DNA of 64,000 bases, taken from Bagarius yarrelli. Its lineage: Eukaryota; Chordata; Actinopteri; Siluriformes; Sisoridae. Positions 1 through 11,671 of the stretch are shown here, one piece after another. How positions within the stretch are numbered: position 1 is the stretch's first letter; each line of letters opens with the position of its first letter. Location of the stretch: the NCBI GenBank assembly GCA_005784505.1, contig VCAZ01000021.1, positions 1,420,808 through 1,484,807 of the forward strand. Reading direction: 5' to 3'. The notes beneath the pieces are model-generated. The model was not told the origin of the DNA, made no database searches, and saw only the letters and a list, made by a program, of their open reading frames with translations. Made by a program: the position numbers and the translations under genes.

Positions 1-470
1 CCTAAGAAAGAAATTGTGGCACATAAGAAGTATGTGCTAGTAAGCAACAGTTCTCTATTTACCATGGGTGCTGCAGAGGAAAATTTGAACAGTCCCTCTT
101 CGAACAAAGAGTCAACCGAGCCACCTTCTTTGCATGTGGTGAAACAGTCTACCAAGCCCACCGCAGGCACAAAACATCCCGCAATGTCAATGCCAGAGCC
201 GATGACTAAGTTTATTATCTGACCAGGTATCAGAGATAGCTTTGCTGTCTTTATTGCTCCCCCTTTGGCCTCGCTGTGTTCCTCGTTCCCCCCTCTGGAC
301 TTGCTGTGTTCCTTGCTCTCCTTTCCCCTGCTTTTCTCCACACTTTCCACCTTGGACTTGCTGCAACACTCGTTTCTGTCGTGGTCCACGGCCTGCTCCT
401 CATTTTCCTTTTGACCTAGTCATAGGTCATGCCTTTTGCCCTGTCTGGCTCAATTCATCAGGATAGGTTT
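1..470 (+). other. Unassigned open-frame debris, possibly retroelement
   Basis: Two short overlapping plus-strand open frames (16-222 and 242-466) lie just upstream of an LTR-like block. The first is rich in Ser, Thr, Pro and Lys, a composition that would suit the end of a gag-like or other retroelement protein. I see no zinc knuckle, protease, reverse transcriptase or integrase motif, so the assignment rests only on position next to the LTR-like block. It could also be random open frame. Confidence 0.2.
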
Positions 471-574
471 TGGCATTTGGTAATGACCCAGAATTAGGGA
501 ATAAGTGGGTATAAAAGATGAATAGATGAATGAATTTCGGGAGCCATGCCTTATGAAGGCTTATGGCATGGCTC

Positions 575-933
575 TGTCAGGGTTACCAGGCCATGGACTT
601 CAGTTCCTTGGTTTATGTCTCCCATGTGGTCTGTGTTTGTGTAGTCTTTGTCATGTGTCTTTTTATGGGCAGTTTTCCTCACTGTATTCGGGTGTTTAGG
701 TTTGTTGGTCCCCTCATTACTTTCTGTATTTAAGCCCTATTGATTCAGTGGTCAATTTTAACATCAAGGTTTCCTTGATGCTATTGCAAATGTTATTTTC
801 AGTTCCTTGTTTGTTCTTTGTCTTTGCTCTCGTCTAGTTTTGTTATGTGATCTGTCATTTGTGTTGTGGTTTTTGTCTTTTCACTTTAAATAAAAGTTTT
901 TAATGTCTGACTCAGCCTTCATGTTTCCTGACA
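575..933 (+). mobile_element. LTR-like block (solo or 3' LTR candidate)
   Basis: The block begins TGTCAGG and ends CCTGACA, an exact 7-bp terminal inverted repeat with the TG...CA ends typical of LTRs. An AATAAA polyadenylation signal lies about 45 bases before the right end, in a T-rich stretch. The 359-bp length fits a Ty3/gypsy-type LTR. No second copy occurs in this window, so it is either a solo LTR or the 3' LTR of an element that starts to the left. The ends are seen; the class is inferred. Confidence 0.45.
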
Positions 934-3900
934 AGTTAGGCTGGTTAAATATTTACAGTTAAAAGAGAGACAAAATAGTGCAAAAGAAAAACCAATGAAT
1001 GAGCATAATACTTTAGCCAAAAAGGATAAAGTAACTTATAGTAATCACATTTTATAATATCATGAGCAGACAATCTCATCTGCATGCACCAAACATTGAG
1101 CTAAATATGCTACAACAACCGAATAACCACATCATAGAATGTCAAGAGAAGCTGTAAAAATGTTTGGAATGGGAGCCAAAGTTCACATCCTTTGTGGTCC
1201 CCATAGTGCAACTCTGTCAGACATGGTGCAGTGACCGTCCCGTCCTGACCCATTCACCCTTCCAAAAGTAAACTGAACTCCAGGCCGTCCTGGGTCAGTC
1301 CAATCCCACTGCCTGTTGGGGAGCAAGAAGCTATGGGATGTGAACATGTGGACACAGCGTGAAGTGGCAATAACTCTCAAGGTCGCAGAGGAAGTTTGAG
1401 GCAGAGAGGGAGATTTTGGGCTGGGCATCAGGAACAGCACTAGGTTGCCACTGAGGGCTCATTACAAAAATAGCACTAATGATGAAGCACCACTAATGCG
1501 TGGCATGCTCTTCTGCTTTTTATACTGGGAAGGACATCAACCAGGAACTAGAGGGTGACAAACATTTTTAATTCACTTAACCAGCCACACCAAAGCAAAG
1601 AGAATAAAAGCATAACAAGACAAGGGCAACAAAAATTGATTTTAAATTAAAATATACAGTTTATTTATATGAGGTATATTTGTGTATAAAATTGAGTGTC
1701 ATATTGTTATTACAATTTACTCACTCTTGCTAACATTTTTTTTTTCTATCATAGTCACGTGATTAAGAGTGATTCGGTTTCCCATTTTGTGAATCCTGTA
1801 ACGTAATTTTCTTGGATTCTGAAGAAATGTCAGTTTTTACCAGAACCTTTGGAAAAACAGTCAATAATTGCTGCAAGTTTATTATAAGTTATTGTAAGAG
1901 AGGCTGTAAACCAGTTAAGAGACCTCCAGTCTTTTTATAAATAGGTTCTAACGAATGATACAGACAAAAACAAGGAAATGAAACTTTTCCATGAACTTTA
2001 TGTCTCCCTTGCTCAAACGGTACAACACCTTGCATATTTTTTTCTTTTGCTTACCAGCCTCACATACTGTGCATGCTTTAGCACGCCAACTTTTATTGAC
2101 CAATAATAAAATAATCTAATTTCACTTAATAAATAATAAAATACCTATAAAAAATAAATCTCACATTTCCCTCTCAAAGAAAAGAAATGTTATTATTTTA
2201 AATATACAAAGAAAAAAAATCAATCTAACATTTCTGAAATATCACAATGCTCAGATAAAGTGAAATAACATGAATAGGCAATACTAAACAGTTTGTAGAC
2301 CTTGTACCAACAAAACCACCACAGATTTTGTAAAGAAATGAAAAAAAAAACCCAGTGGAAATATATATATTTGTCCTTACCAAGTAATAGATAATAGGCC
2401 TTCTGGGGACATGACTAGAATATTCAACCACATTCTCTTTTCCCTTTTGAATTTAAGACAGAACTGAACCAATAGCTGCATTAGACACATCTGTACTCAA
2501 TGTGAACAGTTGATCAAAGTCAGGAAATTTCAGGACAGGGGGTTGATGTTAGAGCAAACGATGTCATCCAAATAAATGACACATTTTCTCTAATAAAACC
2601 TTCTAAGGACTAATTCCATAAATTGTTGAAATTTTGGTGGACTATTCTGTCATCTGAATAGACTGCCTTTATGGCCAGCAAAGCTGCAGCAAAGCTGGTC
2701 TGAAGCACTTGTTCAATTTTAACGCTTTATAGAAAAGCTAGTCATGTTTTAAATTTGCAGTCCTCACAGTAGTGCACATCATTTGAGAATGGATATGTGC
2801 AGTCACATGTTCATGCACAGCCACTTGCCAAACTGAAAATGGAAAATCAAGGTCTTACGAGCCTGGCACGGCAGTGGGAGTGACAGTCATTTTACAGTGC
2901 ATTTCCTTGTATTACGCTGCAGCTCTGCTCATACTAAAAAAAGCTTTTCTAATCACTGGTATTTCTTTAGTCAATAAGATATGCCATTTAATCAAATTTT
3001 ATGTGTGCATGAGTGGACAAGAATATACAAAGTAAAAAGGATGTAGACATCTTACTGGTACACGTGAACTTGGTCATTCCCAAACCGAAATCACAAGATT
3101 ATAAAATCAAACGTGTCTAGAATGTGTCTGGAGTGCAGTCGGCAGTTCAGATCATTCCGAAGGATTCAGTTTCTGATAATGAGTAAATTTCCCAAAGCTA
3201 TGCTTCACAAGCTAGTAAAGGCATTTTTATTATTATAAGGGAATCGGCTGACCTGTGGTTTCATATGATTCTAAGTGTAAATTTTCCAAGGATGACAGAA
3301 AATATCAACGTGTCTGTCGGCCACAAATACTCGAGAAAAACAGGTTTTAGTAAAGAGACTATACTATATCTTAAAGAGACATTTTCTAATGACTGGTCAT
3401 GCTATGATGGCAGAAAATATATATGCAGTACCCAGTCATCTTGTAGAGATATAACAAAATATACATATAAAATATATTTAAAAAGCATCACAAAAGAATT
3501 TGCCTATTATTGTGCAAAAAATGCAAACACGTCTTTCAAATTCTGCACACTGAAATAACGGCAACTGCAAATCCACAAGTTGTTGAACATTTTCCGAACA
3601 GCGCTGAATCCTGAATACACTTTATTTGTATTGTGCTGCCACAAAAGTAGACGACTTGCCCTGTGAAGCTGGCACTGACATGTTGGGGGCGAGAACTCGG
3701 AGTGGAAAAGTTTATACTGTGAGCAGACTAAACAGAGGAGGTGCAGTCTGCCGGGGGAAACCAGAAACCTCTCTGTAGTGCTAAGGCATGGCCCCCCTCT
3801 CTGCTGAGGTCTAGCTAAACTTACTGAACTTTCTTCATTCAATAATTTTACTGTTCAGATCTAGAAACTTTCACTGTCGGCTGCTGTGCTGCTGCAGCGC

Positions 3901-4472
3901 TGAGTCTGACACCATTATAGGTGCACACTGGTGGAACAAAACACAAAGCCAAGAGAATGTATAATGCAGGATTTTTACATCTAGCCTCGCCTTCGCTCTA
4001 TGAAGGCTAAAACGGAAGAAGAGTTTGTAATACCCGACACAGAAGAGAACACAAAACAAAAACATTTAACAGTCTAGATTGATACTGATATTAATAGAAA
4101 ACCACATGCGGATGAATTGCACATGTAATCGTTAATACTTTGCAATCGATACAAAATAAAGCAACATAAATGGAGCAGAATTAGTTTCTGTGCACTTCTC
4201 TAGCACTTTATTATAGTGACCTGCACCAGCACCTGCCCCTCACTGCCCCATCTCTTTCTCTTACCCCTTCTCGTCCTTATTATCATCCTCACTTCTCTAT
4301 TTCAATGCTCATGATGAAATTCGAAATAAAACCTGTATGGCAATGCTCCCAGTACTGTGTCTGTCTCCAACATTTAAATGTTTATGCAGCATGTTCTGTC
4401 TATCTTTTCGCACACACGCACACACCCACACCCACACACACTCAAATACTCAAACACAACCGGCATACTTAC
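934..4472. other. SMARCD3 first-intron sequence without other genes
   Basis: AT-rich sequence downstream (on the minus strand) of the SMARCD3 first coding exon. I find no second SMARCD3 exon, which should be Gly/Pro/Met-rich, so this is read as intron 1 running off the left edge. A slightly GC-richer patch at about 1,180-1,440 has no recognisable coding content. Confidence 0.4.
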
Positions 4473-4550
4473 CACACCATGAACGAGAAACTCGAACAGT
4501 TTACTCTTGGTAGCTTTGCGAGCGCCTCCAGCAGAATTCTCTGTAGCCAT
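4473..4550 (-). CDS. smarcd3: SMARCD3 (BAF60C) first coding exon, partial gene
   Basis: SMARCD3 is a 60-kDa subunit of SWI/SNF (BAF) chromatin-remodelling complexes that links them to transcription factors, notably in heart and muscle. This exon gives 26 residues, starting MATENSAGGARKATKSK and ending LFEFLVHGV. The mammalian SMARCD3 long isoform has the same ARKATKSKLFEFLVHGV core after its initiator Met; SMARCD1 and SMARCD2 start differently. The ATG is at 4,550-4,548. The exon ends in phase 0 at a strong GTAAGT donor (4,472 down to 4,467), as expected before the RPGMPSG-type second exon. The second and later exons, including the SWIB domain, must lie left of the window. A stop-free continuation is not possible on the genomic strand, so the exon boundary is firm. 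In teleosts this may be one of two co-orthologues. Confidence 0.85.
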
Positions 4551-4900
4551 AGTGCAAAAGCTCCCTTTTACTTCACCCCCCCCACAATTGTTCTTTTGTT
4601 GTCTGTATTTCTAGTGTCTTATCCCCGTCCGCCTCCCTTTCTATCCACTCCACATTCCCTCTCTTTCAAAAGAGAGCACTCCCGCCCTTCTTCACTCTCC
4701 CGCGCTATCTCTCCTCTCCTCTCCTCTCTTTTAAAACACGTTTGCAAGTAGCCGAATCCAGCCTTGGGTTTCTTTCACTCTTTCTCTGCCTCCCTACCTT
4801 TTATTATAGCTACCAAACACTCAGCTAAAAGAGAGAGAGGGAGAGAAGAGAGTGGAAAGTGAGAGAGAAGAACTCAAGGTGTCTGACAAGTGCACTGTTG
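4551..4900 (-). promoter_or_regulatory. SMARCD3 5' UTR and probable promoter side
   Basis: Sequence immediately upstream of the SMARCD3 ATG. It holds polypyrimidine and CTCTCC-type tracts on the plus strand (purine-rich on the gene strand) at about 4,640-4,740 and a GAGA-rich stretch at 4,830-4,870. No TATA box is obvious. The promoter role follows from position only. Confidence 0.4.
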
Positions 4901-7600
4901 CTGGCCAAAAACACGAGACCAGTACAGCCTTGTGTATATGTCTTAGTTATGGAGTAAACATTAATTAATTTTCCAGTCATTATTTCTGGATGTCCTCTAG
5001 AAAAGCATCTGGCCGCTTAACAATATCTAGTTTAGTGCGTGCTCTTTTAATAAAACTAATACAAACATTTACAAAATCATTGATCTCAAAATCTGCTTTA
5101 AAAACCATATGGAAATTCCTTTGTTAATGCATCAGTTTGTTGCACATTATTTACTTATGCTGACAAACAACATGAAGTGTCTGAAGGTGTGGAAATTTGT
5201 TTGTTTAATCATTTTTGTGTCTTTTTAGCTACCACAGAGCTTCCAAACTAGAACCTTCTGTTCTGTTCATCCGGGATGAGATTTAATGACATTGAAAGCA
5301 ATTACTTTTTAAAATCATTTTCATTGCAAGGATTTAAGCACTAACAATATCTACTAATACTGAAGCTTTCTACAAGGCTGCCCATTTAGTAGGGTTGTGT
5401 AGCCAGAGTTTTAGACAACCAGAAGAATGTCTGCACTCCACAACAAATCAGCATCTGACTGACATGTAAAGCAACTAACCACAGATTTTATTGTTCTTAA
5501 TGGGTAGAATTATTTTATAAACACAACTATTTACTGTAGACAATATCGAATTTAGTGCGGTGCTGAATGAGTTTGTTGGCAAAAAAAGTGACACGCACCT
5601 CTCCTGGAAATGTCGCCTCGAAATTTACAAAGGAAAGCTGCTGAGGCTGTGCCTATACATAAAAAAACCTATCACAAAGTCCAAATCTGATACCAGACTG
5701 GATGTAAGTTGTCACATGAAACTAGATCACTGTGTTTAAGATAAGAAAGAAAGTAACAAGGTGATATTTTTCCTGTGGAATTTTAATATACTAATCTTTA
5801 CATATCTAGCTCCAAAAAATGATCAGCTATGGTTTAACAACATTCTCGGCATGAAAGGCAACAACAGTTAGAAAAGCAGCGAACAGGGAATATCTCATTA
5901 CTCCTACTTTATTTCGATGAAACCGAAAGCAGAGCATAAAGACGAGTCAATAATTCAATAGAGACAGAAAAATCCAATTCTTCAAAGAAAAACTGGAGTT
6001 CCAGCAATACGACCCCCCCTTTCAGGACCCCATAATCCAATACTATGCAACGTTCCATTATTTCAGCACACAGGGGGTGTCGGTGGGGGATGGGGTTCTG
6101 GAGGAAGAAGCCAGCTTTCACAAAGGCCCCAGCATGTCTAAGATTTGCTAAGTGCTGACACACTACACATCTGCATTATCCTGAACAGAATTATTTTAAA
6201 CGCAGGTTGTGCAGCATGTCAGCTCCCTATTACACTTTCTTCTGAACATGATGTTAAGTGGTAAAATGGGGGTCGACAGACTGAACTCATGAAGAATTCA
6301 CACCCGGTCAACAGCACCGCCACGTGGGAAAGCTTTGAAAAGGCTATAAAATTAGAGGAAACAGAACTGCATGTCATGTAGACAGTTTTAACTCCTCTAT
6401 TAGAAACTATTTCTGAAATACTCACTTAATCAGCTTGATAGGTTATACCCTCTCCTTCAGTGCATGTGTACACATGAGAGGGAATACACTTCTTTTAGAT
6501 TTGTTTGATTGCCCTTGAATCATACTCCAGTGACCTGTTATCTGATTGGACAATTCAGTAGATCTTCTTTATTTAAAGGTCAATAAGTGAAGAATAAATC
6601 ATGTTGGGGTTGGGATAAAAGCACACCTTTAAGTCAGCGATCATTTTTCTTTATTCTTCTGAATCCAAGGCATGTCAGCAAATAATAGCTGTATATGTTT
6701 ATCTAAGACTGACCAAATAATATTGTGTAATATCACCAGACAAGTTATTATTACTTGTGCAATTAATACTAATGCCATTCCCATACCAGCCCTCTCTTTT
6801 TTTCACATCACAAATCAAAGTCCTCAGTCTTACCGACTGTTACAAAGCACTGAAATGTAGGACTTCTTCAGTAGATGATAAACATGTGGATGTTAATCTT
6901 TTCTATTTTTATTTTTCTCCATTTCTGGTATTACATAGAAGCCCTTATGCAAAACTATTTACAGTACATATATCTTATTTATTATAAATCCAACTGAGCA
7001 GTTAAGGGATTAGGGGCCCTGCTCACTTATGGGATATTGTTCGGCAGGATAGCGCTAATATTTATTGAACATAAACAAAATATCCACTCCAATGAAAGAA
7101 GTAAAAGTCTGCCGTTCCACCCAGGCGGCTATAGAAGTTATAAGAAGAATACCAGAAAGGGTACAATGATATAAGCCTAAGATTTTCTCTTTAGCTGGAA
7201 CTACTGCTCTTAAAATAATAAAGCGTCTCAGCTTCTGTGAGTCTTTAGCATCATTTATTATACTTTAAAAAAAATCAATAAAATTATTAATCTCCCTTTT
7301 AGAGCAATTTTAATTTATATCCTGTAGAATTTAATATAAAAAGTGCCACTAAATCTAATGTTTAGAGAAAATGCAACAGAAGTATAACTTTGTAAAATAG
7401 AAGACAGGTGTTATAAAAATCTGTTTATTCTTGATTCTGCAGTATAAACATGACTTTTTTTCAACTGTATAGTAAACAGTTAAAGAAGAAAAACTGTTCA
7501 GAATTGCAACAGGTGTCAGTCAGATGAGGTTGGTTTCTCTTAAGGTTTCTCCTAACATCAAAGCCGGCTCAGGGCATAAGAAAACTAAGCGGCTGCTTAT
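4901..7600. other. Intergenic, nothing recognised
   Basis: AT-rich sequence upstream of SMARCD3. Short open frames here have no family signature. The small piece near 6,990-7,020 resembles the ACTGAGCAGTTAAGGG part of the SINE family annotated elsewhere in the window. Confidence 0.4.
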
Positions 7601-7651
7601 GGCCCCCATGACCACCAGGGGGCTCCCCAAGAGTACATGAAATGACTGATG

Positions 7652-7722
<71 letters not shown>

Positions 7723-7730
7723 ACACATAT
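7652..7730. repeat. Compound (GT)n(TA)n(CA)n microsatellite
   Basis: A short GTGTGTGTG run, then about 29 uninterrupted TA units (7,661-7,719), then CACACACA. The GT and CA flanks are complementary, so the tract as a whole is self-complementary and could extrude as a cruciform. Confidence 0.97.
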
Positions 7731-8639
7731 ATATACACACATTCATGGTATGAAAGGCAACAAGACATATATAGACACACACTTCATATATATATATAAC
7801 TGTGTAAAAGGAAAAAAACCCACAATATTATGTTAACAAGATGCATATAAGCAACACAGCTACAAGGAATAAATCTGACAATGGGTGTGTTAGATTTATA
7901 GTGTGTGAATAATCAAAGATTGCCAATAGGTAGTCATGTTGGTGGCACAGAGGGGCCCCCAAACAAAGTTCTCCTTAGGGGCCTCTGAAGGCTTGGGTCG
8001 ACCTTGCCTAAGATTATCTTGGAGTTATTATTCACTACTCGCTCCTCCATTAGGAATATTGTAAATTTAAATGTTTATTATTGTTAATGAGAGTTTATAT
8101 CTGTTGTGAAAAGCTATATAAATAATATTTATTTAAATTTTTGTTTTTTGCAGAAAAATATAGAACAGGTGCAGAAGAATATAGAACAAGCACAGAGGAC
8201 CGGTAAACACATACCGCTTTATACCTAAACTAGGACACACTAAAAACTGTTTGTCGTCTTGTTCTTTATACTTATTATCCTGTGATGTAACCGTGTGTGA
8301 ACCAGTATTAATGAATTAATAGACAGAGACTTTAAAGCACTTTAGTCTGGATAAATGCCACAATGTCAACTAATTTTAGCTTAAATTAATGATATTAACT
8401 GCTGCAAATATTACCGTAATGTTTCTGAAGAAACTCCCAGTACCTGAATCTTTAGCACATATGGTTCCTGTTCGGATTTTTAAAATCTGCTTTCTAAAAA
8501 GTAAAAGTAAGAGGAGGAGGAGAAATCTTTAGAGTCGGGTGTTTCTCCACAGCAAAACCAATAACGTGTGTGATTATTAATAATATTAATGCAGAAAAAC
8601 CTCGTCAGCACTATATGTTGTTGGTGTCGAAAGCCGTCC

Positions 8640-9010
8640 AGCTGTTGTACAGCGGAGGCCTATAGGAGCGCGCGTTTTTACAGCATTTGGAAACGGAGGG
8701 TGACGGCCTGTTGTGATGTTTTGCGCTCCTACCTTTCTCTCCATCGCGGTAAGTTTGAGATGCGCACACACACTCTGTACGCTCTGATCTGCTGTTCGTC
8801 TCCGGCAACTTCTCCCTATCCTGCGTTCAGACAGCCTTTCCGCCTCCTTCTCCTCCTCCTGCTGCTCCTCAGGGAGGTACGGTTATGGATGGTGGGATGG
8901 GATGCTGATGAGGTAGGCCCTATGTAGAGGCGCGCGGTGTGTGGTGCGGCAGAGGACGCGCATGCGCATCTGAGCACACCGCTTAAGGGACCGTCGTCAA
9001 ACAACTTCCA
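8640..9010. promoter_or_regulatory. CpG-rich promoter-like region with NRF1 site
   Basis: A local GC- and CpG-rich island in otherwise AT-rich DNA. It contains a perfect NRF1 consensus, CGCGCATGCGCA, at 8,957-8,968. A good plus-strand donor (CGCG then GTAAGTTTG, about 8,750) and a weaker minus-strand donor (GAAAG then GTAGGAGC) both fall inside, so the direction of transcription is unresolved. It could be a distal promoter of SMARCD3, or belong to an unannotated plus-strand transcript. No convincing protein exon is visible in it. Confidence 0.5.
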
Positions 9011-9740
9011 CGTGTACGTGTTCATACATGAGCCAGAAAGTACTTATGATTTCTATTGGCCGGATGATCATTAATGCAGTTCAATAATTAATGCAGCAAA
9101 ATTAAACTGTCCTAAAGGAACACCGAGTTGATCTTCAAACAAAAATATCCGAAGATTAAAAATGTACTTAATGGGCTGTTTTTGGGATGAAAGCTATGCA
9201 GACACGGGGAGAACATGCACTAACACTCCACCCAGACTGGAATCCTGGGACAGACTCATTCTGTAGAGATTAAGCTCAATTAAAATGGCATCGAATGTGA
9301 TACTGCATCATTAAGTCCAAAAGCGAATTAAGTTCCAGTTTGCAAATACGATTACAGAGCGGTGATTTAACTTTAACAGGAAAAAAAAAAAAAAAAGCAA
9401 AATAATATCACAGTGTATTCATAATTATCAAAATTGGATGTATGATGGGTTTAATGTTGGAAAAAGAGGGAAAAGTGCACTCTGTTTTTAAGCTGAAACA
9501 GACCGGTTACCACTTGATGGTGTCCTCATTCTTGACTAAAAAACTGTTAACACCTAATTGCACCTATATGTTGTTTGTCCCCAAACTGTTTCCTAAACGA
9601 AGCACACAATTGTCAGGAATGTCTCTGTATGCTGTGGAGGGAGAATTTCGCAGCACTGAAACCAAAAGGCTCCTGATAATGAACTAGAGAACAAAGTAAG
9701 GTCATGACTGAAATGGAGAACCTGCATAGAGCCGCATACT
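9011..9740. other. Intergenic, repeat-like fragments
   Basis: AT-rich sequence. A stretch at about 9,190-9,245 (ACACGGGGAGAACATGC and following) resembles a dispersed fish repeat. The 81-residue plus-strand open frame at 9,442-9,687 has no recognisable domain and no splice support. Confidence 0.3.
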
Positions 9741-9744
9741 CACC

Positions 9745-9965
9745 TCCACTAAACAGCTTTGGAACGAATCAGTACACTGATTACTGCACGTGCCAGTTCT
9801 CCTCAGCCAACAGTGGCCAATCTTACTGACATGTTAAAAGCACATAAGTTCAGGTGTCCACATACTCTTGGCCTATACGTATTGTGCCTATTGGTGAAAA
9901 TGAATTTTGTTCCTCGACATAAAAACATTCCTTATTTAAAATAGGCTTTTGATTTGTAGTAAATT
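9745..9965 (+). mobile_element. Tc1-like DNA transposon end, truncated
   Basis: The sequence from the AACAGCTTTGGAACGAAT stretch to GGTGTCCACATACTCTTGGCC matches the 3' end that I recognise from a very common fish DNA transposon, including the terminal ACATACTyTTGGCC motif. Only the end is present. The superfamily is assigned from memory of the family and not from visible catalytic residues. Confidence 0.4.
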
Positions 9966-10525
9966 ATTTTTGAATTCATTTGAATATAAATCAAGAGACA
10001 GAACATCTACAGCACAAATAACATCACCAGTAAATAAAAGAATGATTTAATAGATTATGTCTTTGTTTCAAAAACCATTTTTACAAGTTTAATAGTCCTG
10101 ACATACTTCAGCAGCGCGGTCTGTTTCACTCTGTACCAGTGAGAGACAGACAGACATACAGATAAACCTGCTTAAAAGTTTGAACAGTCATCTGACTACC
10201 AAACCCTCCCATTAGCAAGCACCAGCTACACACTGGCAGCCTGCAAAGACAAAAATGAAAAGAAAATAATAATAATAATAATAGTAGAACAGGCATGAGG
10301 AGCTTTTCTAAATATTAAAAAAACCCTAAAACTTAAATATAGAGCACATTACTGTGTGACACCAGCCTAAGACTTGCAGATGTGATGGACTACAGCAAAA
10401 AAAATTAAGATTTTTCTGAAATCACTGGCTTTAAACAAACCCGATAGAGTCCACAGATCCTGTTGCGGTGCTGCTGGTCTGTTTGTGTAAAATAAATGTA
10501 TACAAGTTAGGTGAAACTGTCACAA

Positions 10526-11671
10526 TTAACGACGATACACCCCAAACGCAACAAAACTAAAGAAAATGGTAATGCCCACAAGAGAGGCAGTGGCAGGAGC
10601 GGTGAAGAACTGGCGGTACTGAAACTGAAAGTACCAGAGCACAGAGAGCATGAGCACAAACAGAGGCACCATCAGGCTCCCCACGTTCAGCGCCACGTGC
10701 ACCTGGTCGGCAGCGCGAGCGCCTGCAGGCATTGCCCGTGTGGCATGCTGGGAGATGTGGCAGTGCAGGACGCAGTTATCAGCGAGGTTAAGGGAGGCCA
10801 GAGTCTGAGCATCGTCCTGGAGGAGCTGGCCCTGGTAGATCAGACGCACCTGGTGCTCTTGGCCAGCAAAGTAGGTCCTGCACATATAAGCAAGAGTCAA
10901 GATGGCTTCTTAATTACTTTTACATTTTTCCAAATAAAGAGAATTTAACTTAAATTTCAAACAAATGGCAGTCTATTTTGTGCAGCAGTTCATATGATAC
11001 TTAGTTGGTCGATATTTTCCTGGATCCCTTGTGTAGCGGCTCGTTATATGCATGACAATACAAAGTACTAGAAAAAATGAAAAATCTGTTTGTTGGTTTT
11101 AAAGATGGAATTGTTAGCAGATATACCTTTTAATGTAGCCGATGGTGTCGTCAGGGTTGACCTGTGCCGTCCTCTCTGTGTCATTTAGAAACTTTAGCCT
11201 CAGTACCATGTTTCTCTCTGTGTTATTGGGCGGCACATCTTCAGAAGTGGACACCTCTATGGAACTTGAGGCACCAGCTGGTGGCTGCATGCTGACTGAA
11301 GGTCCTTGTACATTTCTGTGTCTCAGAGCTTCTGCCCCCAACAGGCTTTCTTCTCCTGCAGCCTCCGCACCGTCCCCACTTTCCTCAGCTGCTCTCTCAG
11401 TCTTGTCATCTTCTGTTGAGCTATGAGGTGGCGAGGTTATGTTACCAGGGGGTTGGGGCTCCTGACTCTCTGGCTCTACTGAGGAAACTGGGCCTGAGCT
11501 GGATGAGACGAGGTGATCAGGCTCAGCTGTGTGTGTGGAGGCCCAGGCCAGGACTAGGACAAGAAAGAGGAACACGACTCCGAAGAGCAGTGTTACCTCA
11601 TCGCCCACACCCTCGATCAAAGCCATCCTGGGTGGCTGTGTCCTGGACTAAGGCAACTTCGTATTAGGCAC
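10526..11671 (-). CDS. tmub1: TMUB1, transmembrane and ubiquitin-like domain protein 1
   Basis: Two coding exons: 11,626-11,127 (5' UTR from 11,671) and 10,877-10,526, joined in phase 2 across an AG|GT...AG| junction, giving 283 residues against 246 in human. The start MALIEGVGDEVT matches the mammalian MTLIEGVGDEVT. Order: membrane segment about residues 11-30; acidic Ser/Pro linker 35-135, longer than in mammals; ubiquitin-like domain about 140-209 (VLRLKFLND at its start, QVRLIYQGQLL and NCVLHCH near its end); two more membrane segments at about 230-250 and 263-281; end VYRR. TMUB1 acts in ER-associated degradation and receptor recycling, and a shuttling form is reported in mammals. The acceptor TTGTGTTGCAG before 11,671 shows a separate 5' UTR exon upstream. 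FASTK is the next gene, as in human. Confidence 0.95.

Noticed and set aside
3507..3842. 111-residue minus-strand open frame near SMARCD3
   Set aside because: It is Cys/Leu-rich without domain signature, has no splice support, and bears no resemblance to the expected SMARCD3 second exon.
4305..4751. 148-residue plus-strand open frame
   Set aside because: It is the antisense of SMARCD3 exon 1 and its microsatellite and pyrimidine-rich flanks; the minus-strand exon has a family match and a proper donor.
7520..7836. Tyr/Ile-repeat open frames on both strands
   Set aside because: They are translations of the TA dinucleotide tract and not genes.
8589..8927. 112-residue plus-strand open frame in the CpG-rich region
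   Set aside because: It has no recognised domain and crosses a good GTAAGT donor; an open frame is expected in GC-richer sequence.
9442..9687. 81-residue plus-strand open frame starting MMGLMLEKEGK
   Set aside because: No family recognised, no splice or promoter context, and it adjoins a transposon end; treated as chance.
10511..10948. 145-residue plus-strand open frame
   Set aside because: Shadow of the TMUB1 second coding exon on the opposite strand.
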